Positions 39,481 to 46,756 of a stretch of 49,948 bases of DNA are shown here, piece by piece. Both the position numbers and the translations under genes were made by a program. Below the pieces are notes generated by a model. It ran no database searches, was not told the origin of the DNA, and saw only the letters and a list, made by a program, of their open reading frames with translations. Each line of letters begins with the position of its first letter. Position 1 is the first letter of the stretch. This stretch comes from Oscillospiraceae bacterium (lineage in GTDB: Bacteria > Bacillota > Clostridia > Oscillospirales > Oscillospiraceae): NCBI GenBank assembly GCA_016292255.1, contig JAEEZZ010000137.1, positions 1-49,948 of the forward strand, given 5' to 3'.

Positions 39481-39641
39481 CCCCCGCCCGGATGCACCCT
39501 GCGGTAGCGCGGGCTATTAGCCCGCCCGCTCCCCCGCCCGGATGCACCCTGCGGTAGCGCGGGCTATTAGCCCGCCCGCTCCCCCGCCCGGATGCACCCT
39601 GCGGTAGCGCGGGCTATTAGCCCGCCCGTTCCCCCGCCCGG
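39481..39641 (+). repeat. Three exact-length 50-bp tandem repeats
   Basis: Units at 39481, 39531 and 39581, plus an 11-bp partial, contain CCCCCGCCCGGATGCACCCT and the hairpin GTAGCGCGGGCTATTAGCCC. The units are almost identical. The period is not a multiple of three and the region is non-coding. Confidence 0.93.
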
Positions 39642-40148
39642 ACGGGAATGCATAGTGCATAGTGCATAATGCATAATGGATCGTAGGGACAAGTGGTGCG
39701 CGCCTCCCCATCTGTCATTCTGAGCAAAGCGAAGAATCCGTACCCCCGCGGCAAGACGAAATGAATACTGAAAACTTAAAACTGAAAACTTAAAAATATA
39801 TGTGTTTTTCAAATCGCGATTTGAAAAACTCCGACATTATTCATTAGACGGTTATTCAATCTTCAGTATTCATTAGAAACCCACCGTGCGGGGCAAAGGC
39901 CGGCAGATTGCCGGCGCTACGGGCGTGTTGCGCGCCTGCGGCCCGGTCGGAACGGGGGACGGGGCGTCGAGGGCGCCGCCCCCTACAGGCGGTGCCTGAA
40001 CTCGAAGAGTCACGAAGTATGCCTGCCCCCTGATGCCTGATGCCTGATGCCTGATCCCTGATCCCTGCTCCCTGGTGACTGGTGACTAAAAAATTTCTCA
40101 CTCATATTTTGTCGCCTTTCGGGGCATCCTGTTTCCGGGTGATGAAAT
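39642..40148. repeat. Repeat cluster between gerW and the D-Ala-D-Ala carboxypeptidase gene, no genes
   Basis: GCATAGT/GCATAAT heptamers (39649-39678), a CATTCTGAGCAAAGCGAAGA module (39716), ACTGAAA/ACTTAAA heptamers (39764-39797), a 26-bp palindrome (39804-39829, same as at 31471), inverted GCCGGCGCTAC, an inverted GGCGCCGCCCCCTAC hairpin, GAACTCGAAGAGTCACGAAG, then a heptamer array grading from TGATGCC through TGATCCC to TGGTGAC (40030-40086). Confidence 0.85.
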
Positions 40149-41180
40149 ATGAAACGAATGCTTGCTTTGCTGACGGCAATGCTTTTGGCCGTCGGCTGTC
40201 TTCCTGTGTCTGCGGAGGCGGAGGCTGCGCCTGCGGTTTCCGCCGGCTGCGCGGCGGTGCTGGACGCGGACACGGGAGAATTCCTCTATACCCGCCACCC
40301 GGACAGACCCGGGCTGATCGCCTCCACCACCAAGATCATGACGGCCTGGCTGGCCTGTCTGGAGGGGGAGCTGGATCGCCCTGTGACGATCCCACCGGAG
40401 GCCGTGGGCGTGGAGGGCACGTCCCTGTATCTGAAGCAGGGCGAGACCCTGACCCGCCGGGAGCTGCTCTACGGCACCATGCTCCAATCCGGCAATGACG
40501 CGGCCCTGGCCCTTGCCATTGCGGTGGGGGGCTCCGAGGACGCCTTTGTGGCCCGGATGAACGACGCCGCCCGCAGTCTCGGCCTGCAGAATACCCACTA
40601 TGCCAACCCCCACGGCCTGGACAGCGAGGGCAACTACAGCAGCGCCCGGGATCTGGCCCTGTTGACAGCCAAGGCCCTGGAAAACGACGAGTTCCGGCAG
40701 ATCTGCGGCACAAAATCGGTCAAGGTGACCGGGGATCGGGTGCTGACCAACCACAATCGGCTGCTCTGGCGCTGCCCCGGCTGCATCGGGGTCAAGACGG
40801 GCTATACCAAGGCCGCCGGGCGGCTGTTGGTGAGCGCCGCCCAGCGGGAGGGCCGGACGCTGATCTGCGTGACGATCAACGACCCCGACGACTGGCAGGA
40901 TCACGTGGCCCTGCTGGATTGGGGCTTTTCCCGCTATGCGGCGCGGAACGTGGCTGCCAAGGGAGCCCCTCTCTGCACTGCCCCCGGCGGCACGCCGCTG
41001 ATCGCCCAGGCTGATCTGACCCTGCGCCTGGCCCCCGGCGAGGAGCCCCGCCTGGTCTTCTGCCCCGGCCTGAGCTCCGACCTGCTCTCCGGCAAGGAAG
41101 CAGGCACGGTGAAGGTCTATCTCAACGGAAGGCTGATCGGCGAGATCCCGGTCAGCTGGGGGGAAGCAGTTGACAGGTAA
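40149..41180 (+). CDS. D-alanyl-D-alanine carboxypeptidase (DacF/PBP5 type)
   Basis: A 343-residue low-molecular-weight penicillin-binding protein (peptidase S11). The signal peptide cleaves near SAEA (about residue 22). Active-site motifs are STTK (S59, K62), SGN (about 114-116) and KTG (about 216-218). It removes the terminal D-Ala from peptidoglycan stems, tuning crosslinks. Its position after gerW and before rluB resembles dacF-containing sporulation clusters, suggesting a spore-cortex role. The spmA/spmB genes often found here are missing. GGGTGATGAAAT precedes the ATG. Confidence 0.92.
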   Translation: MKRMLALLTAMLLAVGCLPVSAEAEAAPAVSAGCAAVLDADTGEFLYTRHPDRPGLIASTTKIMTAWLACLEGELDRPVTIPPEAVGVEGTSLYLKQGETLTRRELLYGTMLQSGNDAALALAIAVGGSEDAFVARMNDAARSLGLQNTHYANPHGLDSEGNYSSARDLALLTAKALENDEFRQICGTKSVKVTGDRVLTNHNRLLWRCPGCIGVKTGYTKAAGRLLVSAAQREGRTLICVTINDPDDWQDHVALLDWGFSRYAARNVAAKGAPLCTAPGGTPLIAQADLTLRLAPGEEPRLVFCPGLSSDLLSGKEAGTVKVYLNGRLIGEIPVSWGEAVDR

Positions 41181-41758
41181 TAAGTAATAAGTAACAAGTA
41201 ACAAGTAACAAGTAGGGACGGCACTCTGCCGTCCGCGTTCCCCGTAGGGACGGCACCTTGCCGTCCGCATTCCCCGTAGGGACGGCACTCTGCCGTCCGC
41301 ATTCCCCGTAGGGACGGCACCTTGCCGTCCGCATTCCCCGTAGGGACGGCACCTTGCCGTCCGCATTCCCCGTAGGGACGGCACTCTGCCGTCCGCATTC
41401 CCCGTAGGGACGGCACTCTGCCGTCCGCGTTCCCCGTAGGGACGGCACTCTGCCGTCCGCATTCCCCGTAGGGACGGCACTCTGCCGTCCGCATTCCCCG
41501 TAGGGTACGGTTGTAGGGGGCGGCGCCCACGACGCCCCGTCCCCCGTACGATTGTTTGCTTCGCAAACAGGGCGCACAATACCCATAAAGGGCACAGGTG
41601 TGCGCCCCTGCGAACTCTGAACCCAGAACCCGGAACCGTGGCGCACCGGTTAAGTGACGGCCCAAATATGCAAGCCGTGGCGCAGCATATTTGGCTGCCG
41701 GAACTTATGCAGAGCTGTGCGCCGCTACAGAACTCAGAACGATAAGCCACAAGCTGCT
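41177..41758. repeat. AAGTAAT heptamers, nine 32-bp repeats and further modules
   Basis: AAGTAAT/AAGTAAC 7-mers (41177-41212) start at the preceding stop codon. Nine uninterrupted 32-bp units (41212-41499) follow, each GTAGGGACGGCA-ctc/cct-TGCCGTCC plus GCATTCCCC or GCGTTCCCC. Then come GTAGGGTACGG, GTAGGGGGCGGCGCC, CGATTGTTTGCTTCGCAAAC and a GGGCACAGGTGTGCGCCCC hairpin. The loop varies ACTC/ACCT. No coding frame. Confidence 0.93.
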
Positions 41759-42868
41759 ATGAAAGAACGACTGCAAAAACTGATCGCTGCTTCCGGGCTC
41801 TGCTCCCGGCGGGCGGCGGAGGAATGGATCATCCGGGGCAAGGTCACCGTGAACGGGGGCCTTGCCCGGCTTGGCGATACGGCGGATCCGGCCCTGGACG
41901 AGATCCGGGTGGAGGGCCGCCCTCTGCCCGCGCCCCCGGCGGCGACCACCACCGTTCTGCTCTATAAGCCCCGGGGGGTGGTCACCACCCTGCAGGACGA
42001 AAAGGGTCGGCCCACCGTGGCGGCGCTGCTGCCGCCGGAGCTGGGGCGGCTCTATCCCGTGGGCCGTCTGGATCAGTTCTCCGAGGGCCTGCTGCTGATG
42101 ACCAACGACGGAGCCCTGGCCAACCGTCTGACCCACCCCAAGGGCGAGGTGAACAAGACCTACCGCCTCTGGGTCTCCGGCTGGCACGAAGGCGCCCTGG
42201 CCCTGCTGAAACGCCCCATCGTCCTGGACGGCTACCGGATCAAAGCCCCCACCGTGCGGCTGGTCTGGGCCAGGGACGGGGGAATGCAAAATGCAGAATG
42301 CAAAATGCAAAATGCAGAATGCAAAATGCAAAACGAAGGGCCCGTAGGGGGCGGCGCCCTTGACGCCCCGAAGCTCCCCCGAACGGAAACGCCCGTAGGG
42401 GGCGGCGCCCTCGACGCCCCGAACCCATCCCGAACGGAAACGCCAGTAGGGGGCGGCGTCCTCGACGCCCCGAACCCATCCCGAACGGAAACGCCCGTAG
42501 GGGGCGGCGCCCTCGACGCCCCGAACCCATCCCGAACGGAAACGCCAGTAGGGGGCGGCGTCCTCGACGCCCCGAGGCTCCCCCGAACGGAAACGCCAGT
42601 AGGGGGCGGCGTCCTCGACGCCCCGAAGCTCCCCCGAACGGAAACGCCCGTAGCGCGGGCAATCTGCCCGCCGACCACCGCGCTGTTGGAAATCACCATC
42701 CACGAGGGCCGCAACCGGCAGATCCGGCGGATGGCGGAGGCCGCGGGGCTGAAAACCACCCGGCTGCAGCGCGTTGCCGAGGGACCCATCCAACTGGGCG
42801 ACCTGAAACCCGGCCAATGGCGGCTCTTGACCCCGGAGGAACTGGCGCGGCTGAAAATGGGGGATTAA
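41759..42868 (+). CDS. rluB: RsuA/RluB-family pseudouridine synthase with a 17-residue repeat insert
   Basis: A 369-residue rRNA pseudouridine synthase; typical members are about 240. The S4 domain is ERLQKLIAASGLCSRRAAEEWIIRGKVTVNG, and the catalytic Asp lies in YPVGRLDQFSEGLLLMTNDG. After KAPTVRLVW about 130 foreign residues follow: MQNAECK heptads, then six 17-residue units beginning PVGGGALDAP or PVGGGVLDAP. The enzyme then resumes at LLEITIHEGRNRQIRRM. The insert sits in a loop between core strands, and the frame is preserved. The start lacks a clear Shine-Dalgarno. Its last 136 bp are duplicated at 43342-43477. Confidence 0.92.
   Translation: MKERLQKLIAASGLCSRRAAEEWIIRGKVTVNGGLARLGDTADPALDEIRVEGRPLPAPPAATTTVLLYKPRGVVTTLQDEKGRPTVAALLPPELGRLYPVGRLDQFSEGLLLMTNDGALANRLTHPKGEVNKTYRLWVSGWHEGALALLKRPIVLDGYRIKAPTVRLVWARDGGMQNAECKMQNAECKMQNEGPVGGGALDAPKLPRTETPVGGGALDAPNPSRTETPVGGGVLDAPNPSRTETPVGGGALDAPNPSRTETPVGGGVLDAPRLPRTETPVGGGVLDAPKLPRTETPVARAICPPTTALLEITIHEGRNRQIRRMAEAAGLKTTRLQRVAEGPIQLGDLKPGQWRLLTPEELARLKMGD
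42279..42674 (+). repeat. In-frame insert in rluB: heptamers plus six 51-bp repeats
   Basis: GCAAAAT/GCAGAAT heptamers (42283-42332), then six 51-bp units starting at 42341, 42392, 42443, 42494, 42545 and 42596, then GTAGCGCGGGCAATCTGCCC (42650). Each unit has a GTAGGGGGCGGCG hairpin and CGAACGGAAACGCC. The variable spacer alternates between CCATCC and CTCCCC. Confidence 0.93.
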
Positions 42869-42872
42869 ACAG

Positions 42873-43361
42873 GTGAAACGGGAGACAAATGCGCGGGTCA
42901 GCGCTCGTTATGAGGAAAAAGACGAGGATGTGCAGACCAAGCTGCGGATCATCTTTTCTGTCAGTTTGGTGCTGTTTACTGTTTTCGCGGTGTTGACCGT
43001 TTGCGCCGCTGTGCAGCTTAGCGGGATGAAGAAAACAGAGGCTACGGTGCTGAAAACCAGAGCGGGACACGTCCGCGGCCCGTTCACCGCGACTGTGAGT
43101 TATACCGCGGAGGGAAAGCGTTACACCGGCGAAGTCAAACAATCTCTATTTTTGGTATATCCCGGAAAAACCATCCGTGTTGCCTATGACCCGGAAGACC
43201 CGGGGCATCCGGTGCTTGCCGGCTTCTGGCGTTTCTCGTTTTTTTCGTTCATGGAGATTTTGCTGCTGGTGCTGATGATCAGCACCGGGGTTCCACGATA
43301 TTTGTATCTGACCCGGATCCGACGGGAGCATCTGAACTCGCGGCGGAGGCCGCGGGGCTGA
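42873..43361 (+). CDS. DUF3592-like membrane protein, copy 1
   Basis: A 162-residue protein with two membrane helices (about 27-49 and 124-146) around an extracytoplasmic domain containing ATVSYTAEGKRYTGEV and VAYDPEDPGHPVLAG, features of DUF3592. The start is GTG at 42873 with GGGGG upstream. The last residues (RRRPRG) are read from the duplicated rluB fragment, so the native C-terminus is altered. It is less GC-rich than its neighbours. It is a distant paralogue of the next gene (shared AAYDP/VAYDP and GHPVL/GDLIL segments). Confidence 0.75.
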   Translation: MKRETNARVSARYEEKDEDVQTKLRIIFSVSLVLFTVFAVLTVCAAVQLSGMKKTEATVLKTRAGHVRGPFTATVSYTAEGKRYTGEVKQSLFLVYPGKTIRVAYDPEDPGHPVLAGFWRFSFFSFMEILLLVLMISTGVPRYLYLTRIRREHLNSRRRPRG

Positions 43362-43477
43362 AAACCACCCGGCTGCAGCGCATCGCCGAGGGCCCCATCC
43401 AACTGGGCGACCTGAAACCCGGCCAATGGCGGCCTCTGACGGGGTCGGAGCTGAAAAGCCTGGAAATGGGCGAATGA
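43342..43477 (+). pseudogene. rluB 3'-end remnant
   Basis: An open frame reads EAAGLKTTRLQRIAEGPIQL and continues to a stop, matching the C-terminus of RluB but with no start or catalytic domain. It is either the original end displaced by an insertion or a duplicate. Confidence 0.85.
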
Positions 43478-43519
43478 GAATGAGAGTACAGTCCCCTGTC
43501 CATAAGGAGTGAAAGAATC

Positions 43520-44026
43520 ATGCGAATGAGATATGCATACAACAAAAACATCGATCCCCGCAGCGCCGGGGGCAAATGGATCCTGCTGATCTTTCTGGCG
43601 GCGGGACTGATCCTGCTGGCGATCGCCGGGTTTCTGGCGGTCCGGCACGCCCGCAAGCTGGAAAGCTACGCGAGAACCACGGCCGTGATCGTGGGCTTTG
43701 ACGAGCAGCGTGACGGAGACGAGACGACCCACAGGACCATCGTGGAGTATTTGGTGGAGGGCAGCCCCCGGCAGGCGACCGTGGGGGTGTATTCGTCTTC
43801 GTTCTTCGTGGGAGACGAGCTCTCGGCGGCCTATGATCCCAAGAACCCCGGGGATCTGATCCTCACCGGCGTTTGGGGCTGGCTGGGCAGCGCCATCTGC
43901 GGGTTCATCGGCCTGGTATTCACCCTGATCGGCGGCATCAGCCTCTACTTCTTCCGGATCCGCCCCTGGCTGCAGGAGCGGAAGGGCGTCAACCTCAACG
44001 ACAAGCCCGCCCCCTGGGAGCAGTAG
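43520..44026 (+). CDS. DUF3592-like membrane protein, copy 2
   Basis: A 168-residue protein with a membrane helix at about 21-43, a beta-rich extracytoplasmic part (ARTTAVIVGFDEQRDGDETT, SAAYDPKNPGDLILTG) and a second helix pair near 118-146. It fits DUF3592; the function is unknown. AAGGAGTGAAAGAATC precedes the ATG. The stop TAG is followed by a TTGAGAA heptamer tract. Confidence 0.78.
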   Translation: MRMRYAYNKNIDPRSAGGKWILLIFLAAGLILLAIAGFLAVRHARKLESYARTTAVIVGFDEQRDGDETTHRTIVEYLVEGSPRQATVGVYSSSFFVGDELSAAYDPKNPGDLILTGVWGWLGSAICGFIGLVFTLIGGISLYFFRIRPWLQERKGVNLNDKPAPWEQ

Positions 44027-44031
44027 GGAAA

Positions 44032-44065
44032 TTGAGAATTGAGCGTTGAGGATTGAGAATTGAAA
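44032..44065 (+). repeat. Heptamer tract serving as leader of the flavoprotein gene
   Basis: Units ATTGAGA, ATTGAGC, GTTGAGG and ATTGAGA directly precede the ATG at 44068. Its GAGG may act as the ribosome-binding site. Confidence 0.8.
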
Positions 44066-44067
44066 CC

Positions 44068-45459
44068 ATGAATCACTATGACATAATTGTGATCGGCGGC
44101 GGGGCTGCCGGGATGTTTGCCGCGATCCAGGCCGGCTACGCCGGGGCGAAGGTCCTGCTGCTGGAGCCCAACGACCGGCTGGGCAAAAAGCTGCTCATCA
44201 CCGGCAAGGGCCGCTGCAATCTCACCAACAACTGCCCCTGGCAGGAGGTTTTGAAGAACGTCCCCCGGAATTCCCGCTTTCTCTACTCGGCCCTCTCGGG
44301 CTTCACCCCGGAGGACGCCATCACGTTCTTTGAGAGCCACGGCTGTGAGACCAAGACCGAGCGGGGCAACCGGGTCTTCCCGGTGAGCGACAAGTCCGCC
44401 TCCGTCCTGGAGGCACTGAAAACCGCCCTGGGATACGCCGGCGTGGAGCTCCGCCGCGCCCGCGCGAAGGAGATTTTAACTGTAGGGGGCGGCGTCCCCG
44501 ACGCCCCGAACCCATCCCAAACGGAAACGCCCGGGTCGTCGCGGACGCCGCCCCCTACCGCCGCGCGTATCTCCGGCGTCCGCACGGATCGGGGGGACTT
44601 CTTCGCGCCGGCGGTGATTTTGGCCACCGGGGGGAAATCCTACCCCGCTACCGGCTCCACCGGGGACGGCTACCGGATGGCCAAGGCCCTGGGCCACACG
44701 ATCATTCCCCCTGTGGGCTCCCTGGTGCCCCTGGTGGAGGACGGCCCCTGGTGCGCCCAAATGCAGGGCCTGGCCCTGAAAAATGTCAACGTGCGGCTGT
44801 TCGAGGCCGTAGGGGGCGGTGTCCTCAACGCCCCGAACCCATCCCGAACGGAAACGCTCGGGCCGTCGAGGACGCCGGCCCCTACGCTTCCCACCGGCAA
44901 ACCTGTATTTGAGGAATTCGGCGAACTCCTGTTCACCCACTTCGGCCTCTCGGGGCCGGTGATCCTCTCGGCCTCCGCCCACATGGAGCAGGGAAAGGTT
45001 TACATAATCGACATCGACTTGAAGCCCGCCCTGGACGAGGAGAAGCTGGACGCCCGGATCCTCCGGGACTTCGGGGAGAGCAAAAACCGCAGCTTTGAAA
45101 ACGCCCTTTCGGGGCTCTATCCCAAGACCATGATCCCGGTGATGGTGGCCCGTTCCGGCATCCCGGGGGACACCAAGGTCAATTCCGTCACGAAGGAGCA
45201 GCGCCGTCGACTTCTGGAGCTGACCAAGCATTTCACCGTGAAGATCAGCGGCCTGCGCCCGGTGGAGGAGGCCATCATCACCTCCGGCGGCGTCAACACC
45301 AGGGAGATCGACCCCAGGACCATGGAGAGCAAGCTGATCCCCGGCCTCTACTTCGCCGGGGAAGTCATCGACGTAGACGCCTACACCGGCGGCTTCAATC
45401 TGCAGATCGCCTGGTCCACCGGCTACGCTGCGGCAAATGCCGCAGCAAGTAATAAGTAA
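44068..45459 (+). CDS. HI0933-family NAD(P)/FAD-dependent oxidoreductase with two in-frame repeat inserts
   Basis: A 463-residue flavoprotein of the HI0933/BaiN-like family. The FAD-binding VIGGGAAGMFAAIQAG (8-23), GKKLLITGKGRCNLTNN, ILATGGKSYPATGSTGDGY and IITSGGVNTREIDPRTMES...LYFAGEVIDVDAYTGGFNLQIAWSTG are diagnostic. Two inserts start VGGGVPDAP (44482-44558) and VGGGVLNAP (44819-44885). Each is a complete GTAG...CTAC element, and the frame is kept. The C-terminal SNK is encoded by an AAGTAAT heptamer tract that also gives the stop. The substrate of this family is uncertain. Confidence 0.92.
   Translation: MNHYDIIVIGGGAAGMFAAIQAGYAGAKVLLLEPNDRLGKKLLITGKGRCNLTNNCPWQEVLKNVPRNSRFLYSALSGFTPEDAITFFESHGCETKTERGNRVFPVSDKSASVLEALKTALGYAGVELRRARAKEILTVGGGVPDAPNPSQTETPGSSRTPPPTAARISGVRTDRGDFFAPAVILATGGKSYPATGSTGDGYRMAKALGHTIIPPVGSLVPLVEDGPWCAQMQGLALKNVNVRLFEAVGGGVLNAPNPSRTETLGPSRTPAPTLPTGKPVFEEFGELLFTHFGLSGPVILSASAHMEQGKVYIIDIDLKPALDEEKLDARILRDFGESKNRSFENALSGLYPKTMIPVMVARSGIPGDTKVNSVTKEQRRRLLELTKHFTVKISGLRPVEEAIITSGGVNTREIDPRTMESKLIPGLYFAGEVIDVDAYTGGFNLQIAWSTGYAAANAAASNK
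44482..44558 (+). repeat. 77-bp GTAG...CTAC element inside the flavoprotein gene
   Basis: Perfect 16-bp terminal inverted repeats GTAGGGGGCGGCGTCC / GGACGCCGCCCCCTAC enclose CCGAACCCATCCC and AACGGAAACGCCC. A shorter 67-bp relative is at 44819-44885, and longer relatives are intergenic at 45607-45682 and 46319-46396. Confidence 0.93.
44819..44885 (+). repeat. 67-bp GTAG...CTAC element, second copy in the flavoprotein gene
   Basis: GTAGGGGGCGGTGTCC and GGACGCCGGCCCCTAC termini with the same CCGAACCCATCCCGAACGG centre as the 44482 element. Arms have diverged slightly. Confidence 0.9.
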
Positions 45460-45705
45460 TAGGTAATAAGTAATAAGTAGGGACGGCACTCTGCCGTCCG
45501 CACCCCGTCCGACCCCGCCCGTAGGGACGGCACTCTGCCGTCCGCGTTCCCCGTCCGTAGGGACGGCACTCTGCCGTCCGCGTTCCCCGCCCGGATGTAC
45601 CCGCCCGTAGGGGGCGGCGTCCGCGACGCCCCGCGCCTCTCCCGTTTCGATGTGGCCGGGCTGTCGAGGACGCCAGCCCCTACGCCCCGCCCGGTCGCAC
45701 CCGAC
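45448..45705 (+). repeat. Heptamers and GTAG elements after the flavoprotein gene
   Basis: AAGTAAT heptamers (45448-45479), three GTAGGGACGGCACTCTGCCG hairpins (45478, 45521, 45557), then a 76-bp GTAG...CTAC element (45607-45682). Confidence 0.88.
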
Positions 45706-46200
45706 TGTCTTTTCCACATGGGTGGACGTTTGCAAAAACCGGTCGCCCGCTTCTTTCTCTCTTGAAAGAGAAAGGCTTTCTCTTTTTCTTTTCCTTACTC
45801 TTACCCTTACTCTTTACCTTAACCTTATACTTACTCTTACTCTTACTCTTATTCTTGTTGTGTCCGGCGGGAGCGGGATGAACCCAAAAAACCGTGGTTT
45901 TATCAGGGCTTGCAGGCCCCGCGTCCGGAAGAAATTGAAAAACAGCGAAAAAAGATTTGCAAAAACCGGCAGCAAAACAGGCGCAAATCAGCAGAAGCCC
46001 AAGGGAAGAACGACAGCTTTTTCCCCGGAAAGCCCGGGAACTTCGCCGGAAACCCGACGGAAAACCCAAGCAAGAATGGAAATAGCCTGCCGGAAACCGA
46101 CAGAAAACCAGCAAAAACAGCCCGTTTTCGCCCCAAACAAGGGGAAACAAACAGTGTTTTCCACCGTGATCCACAGGTTTTCCACATAGATTGCCACAGG
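45706..46200. other. Non-coding AT-richer block with a pyrimidine hexamer tract and DnaA-box-like sites
   Basis: No convincing gene. CTTTCTCT/AGAGAAAG hairpin (about 45754-45774), then a pyrimidine-rich tract of CTTACT-like hexamers to 45855. The following 300 bp are A-rich on the plus strand. TTTTCCACAT occurs at 45710-45719, and at 46157-46186 TTTTCCACC, GATCCACAG and TTTTCCACA form a cluster, each close to the DnaA box TTATCCACA. The 1.3 kb between the flavoprotein gene and cmk is the longest gene-free stretch here. Confidence 0.5.
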
Positions 46201-46215
46201 ACACGTAGACGGAAA

Positions 46216-46756
46216 TGCATAATGCATAATTGAACACGATAATTCTCAATTCTCAATTTTCAATTCTCAGGACGCACCCCGCCCGTAGGGACGGCACTCT
46301 GCCGTCCGGTTTCCCCGCCCGTAGGGGGCGGCGTCCGCGACGCCCCGCGCCTCTCCCGTTTCGATGTGGCCGGGCTGTCGAGGACGCCAGCCCCTACGTC
46401 CCGCCCGGACGCACCCGCCCGCACGATGGTTTTTTAATGAATGATGAATAATGAATACCTGACTAATGAATAATGTCGGAGTTTTTCAAATCGCGATTTG
46501 AAAAACACAATCATTTTAAAGTCTTCAGCCTTCAGTTTTCATTATTCATTTTGATACCTGGCCGCGGGGGGGAACGGATTCTTCGCTACGCTCAGAATGA
46601 CAGGCGTACCCTGGTGACTGGTGACTGGTGACTGGTCGGAACGGGGAACAGGCGGACAAGCACTACCCTTGAAGGGCACAGGTGCTTGTCCCTACATCAT
46701 AATTCTCAATTCTCACTTCTCAATTCTCAATTTTCAATTCTCAGGAGGTTATACGC
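46216..46756. repeat. Repeat cluster upstream of cmk
   Basis: GCATAAT and TTCTCAA heptamers (46216-46270), GTAGGGACGGCACTCTGCCG (46286), a 78-bp GTAG...CTAC element (46319-46396), ATGAATA heptamers, a 26-bp palindrome with arms GTTTTTCAAAT / ATTTGAAAAAC (46481-46506), an inverted CATTCTGAGC module (46573-46601), TGGTGAC heptamers (46612-46635), an inverted GACAAGCAC hairpin and TTCTCAA heptamers (46700-46745) ending at the cmk Shine-Dalgarno. Confidence 0.88.

Larger units (their letters stand above)
42733..43477. repeat. 136-bp direct duplication of the rluB 3' end
   Basis: Segments 42733-42868 and 43342-43477 have equal length and are near-identical for the first 100 bp, then diverge over the last codons (LLTPEELARLKMGD versus PLTGSELKSLEMGE). 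Both end in a stop. The first DUF3592 gene lies between them. Confidence 0.92.

Noticed and set aside
41212..41499. CRISPR-like array of nine 32-bp units
   Set aside because: Units are contiguous with no unique spacers, each is a hairpin of the GTAG family, and no cas gene is present.
45650..46249. Overlapping open frames on both strands in the cmk upstream block
   Set aside because: Translations are dominated by dipeptide repeats from the hexamer tract and repeat modules; no Shine-Dalgarno and no coherent domain.
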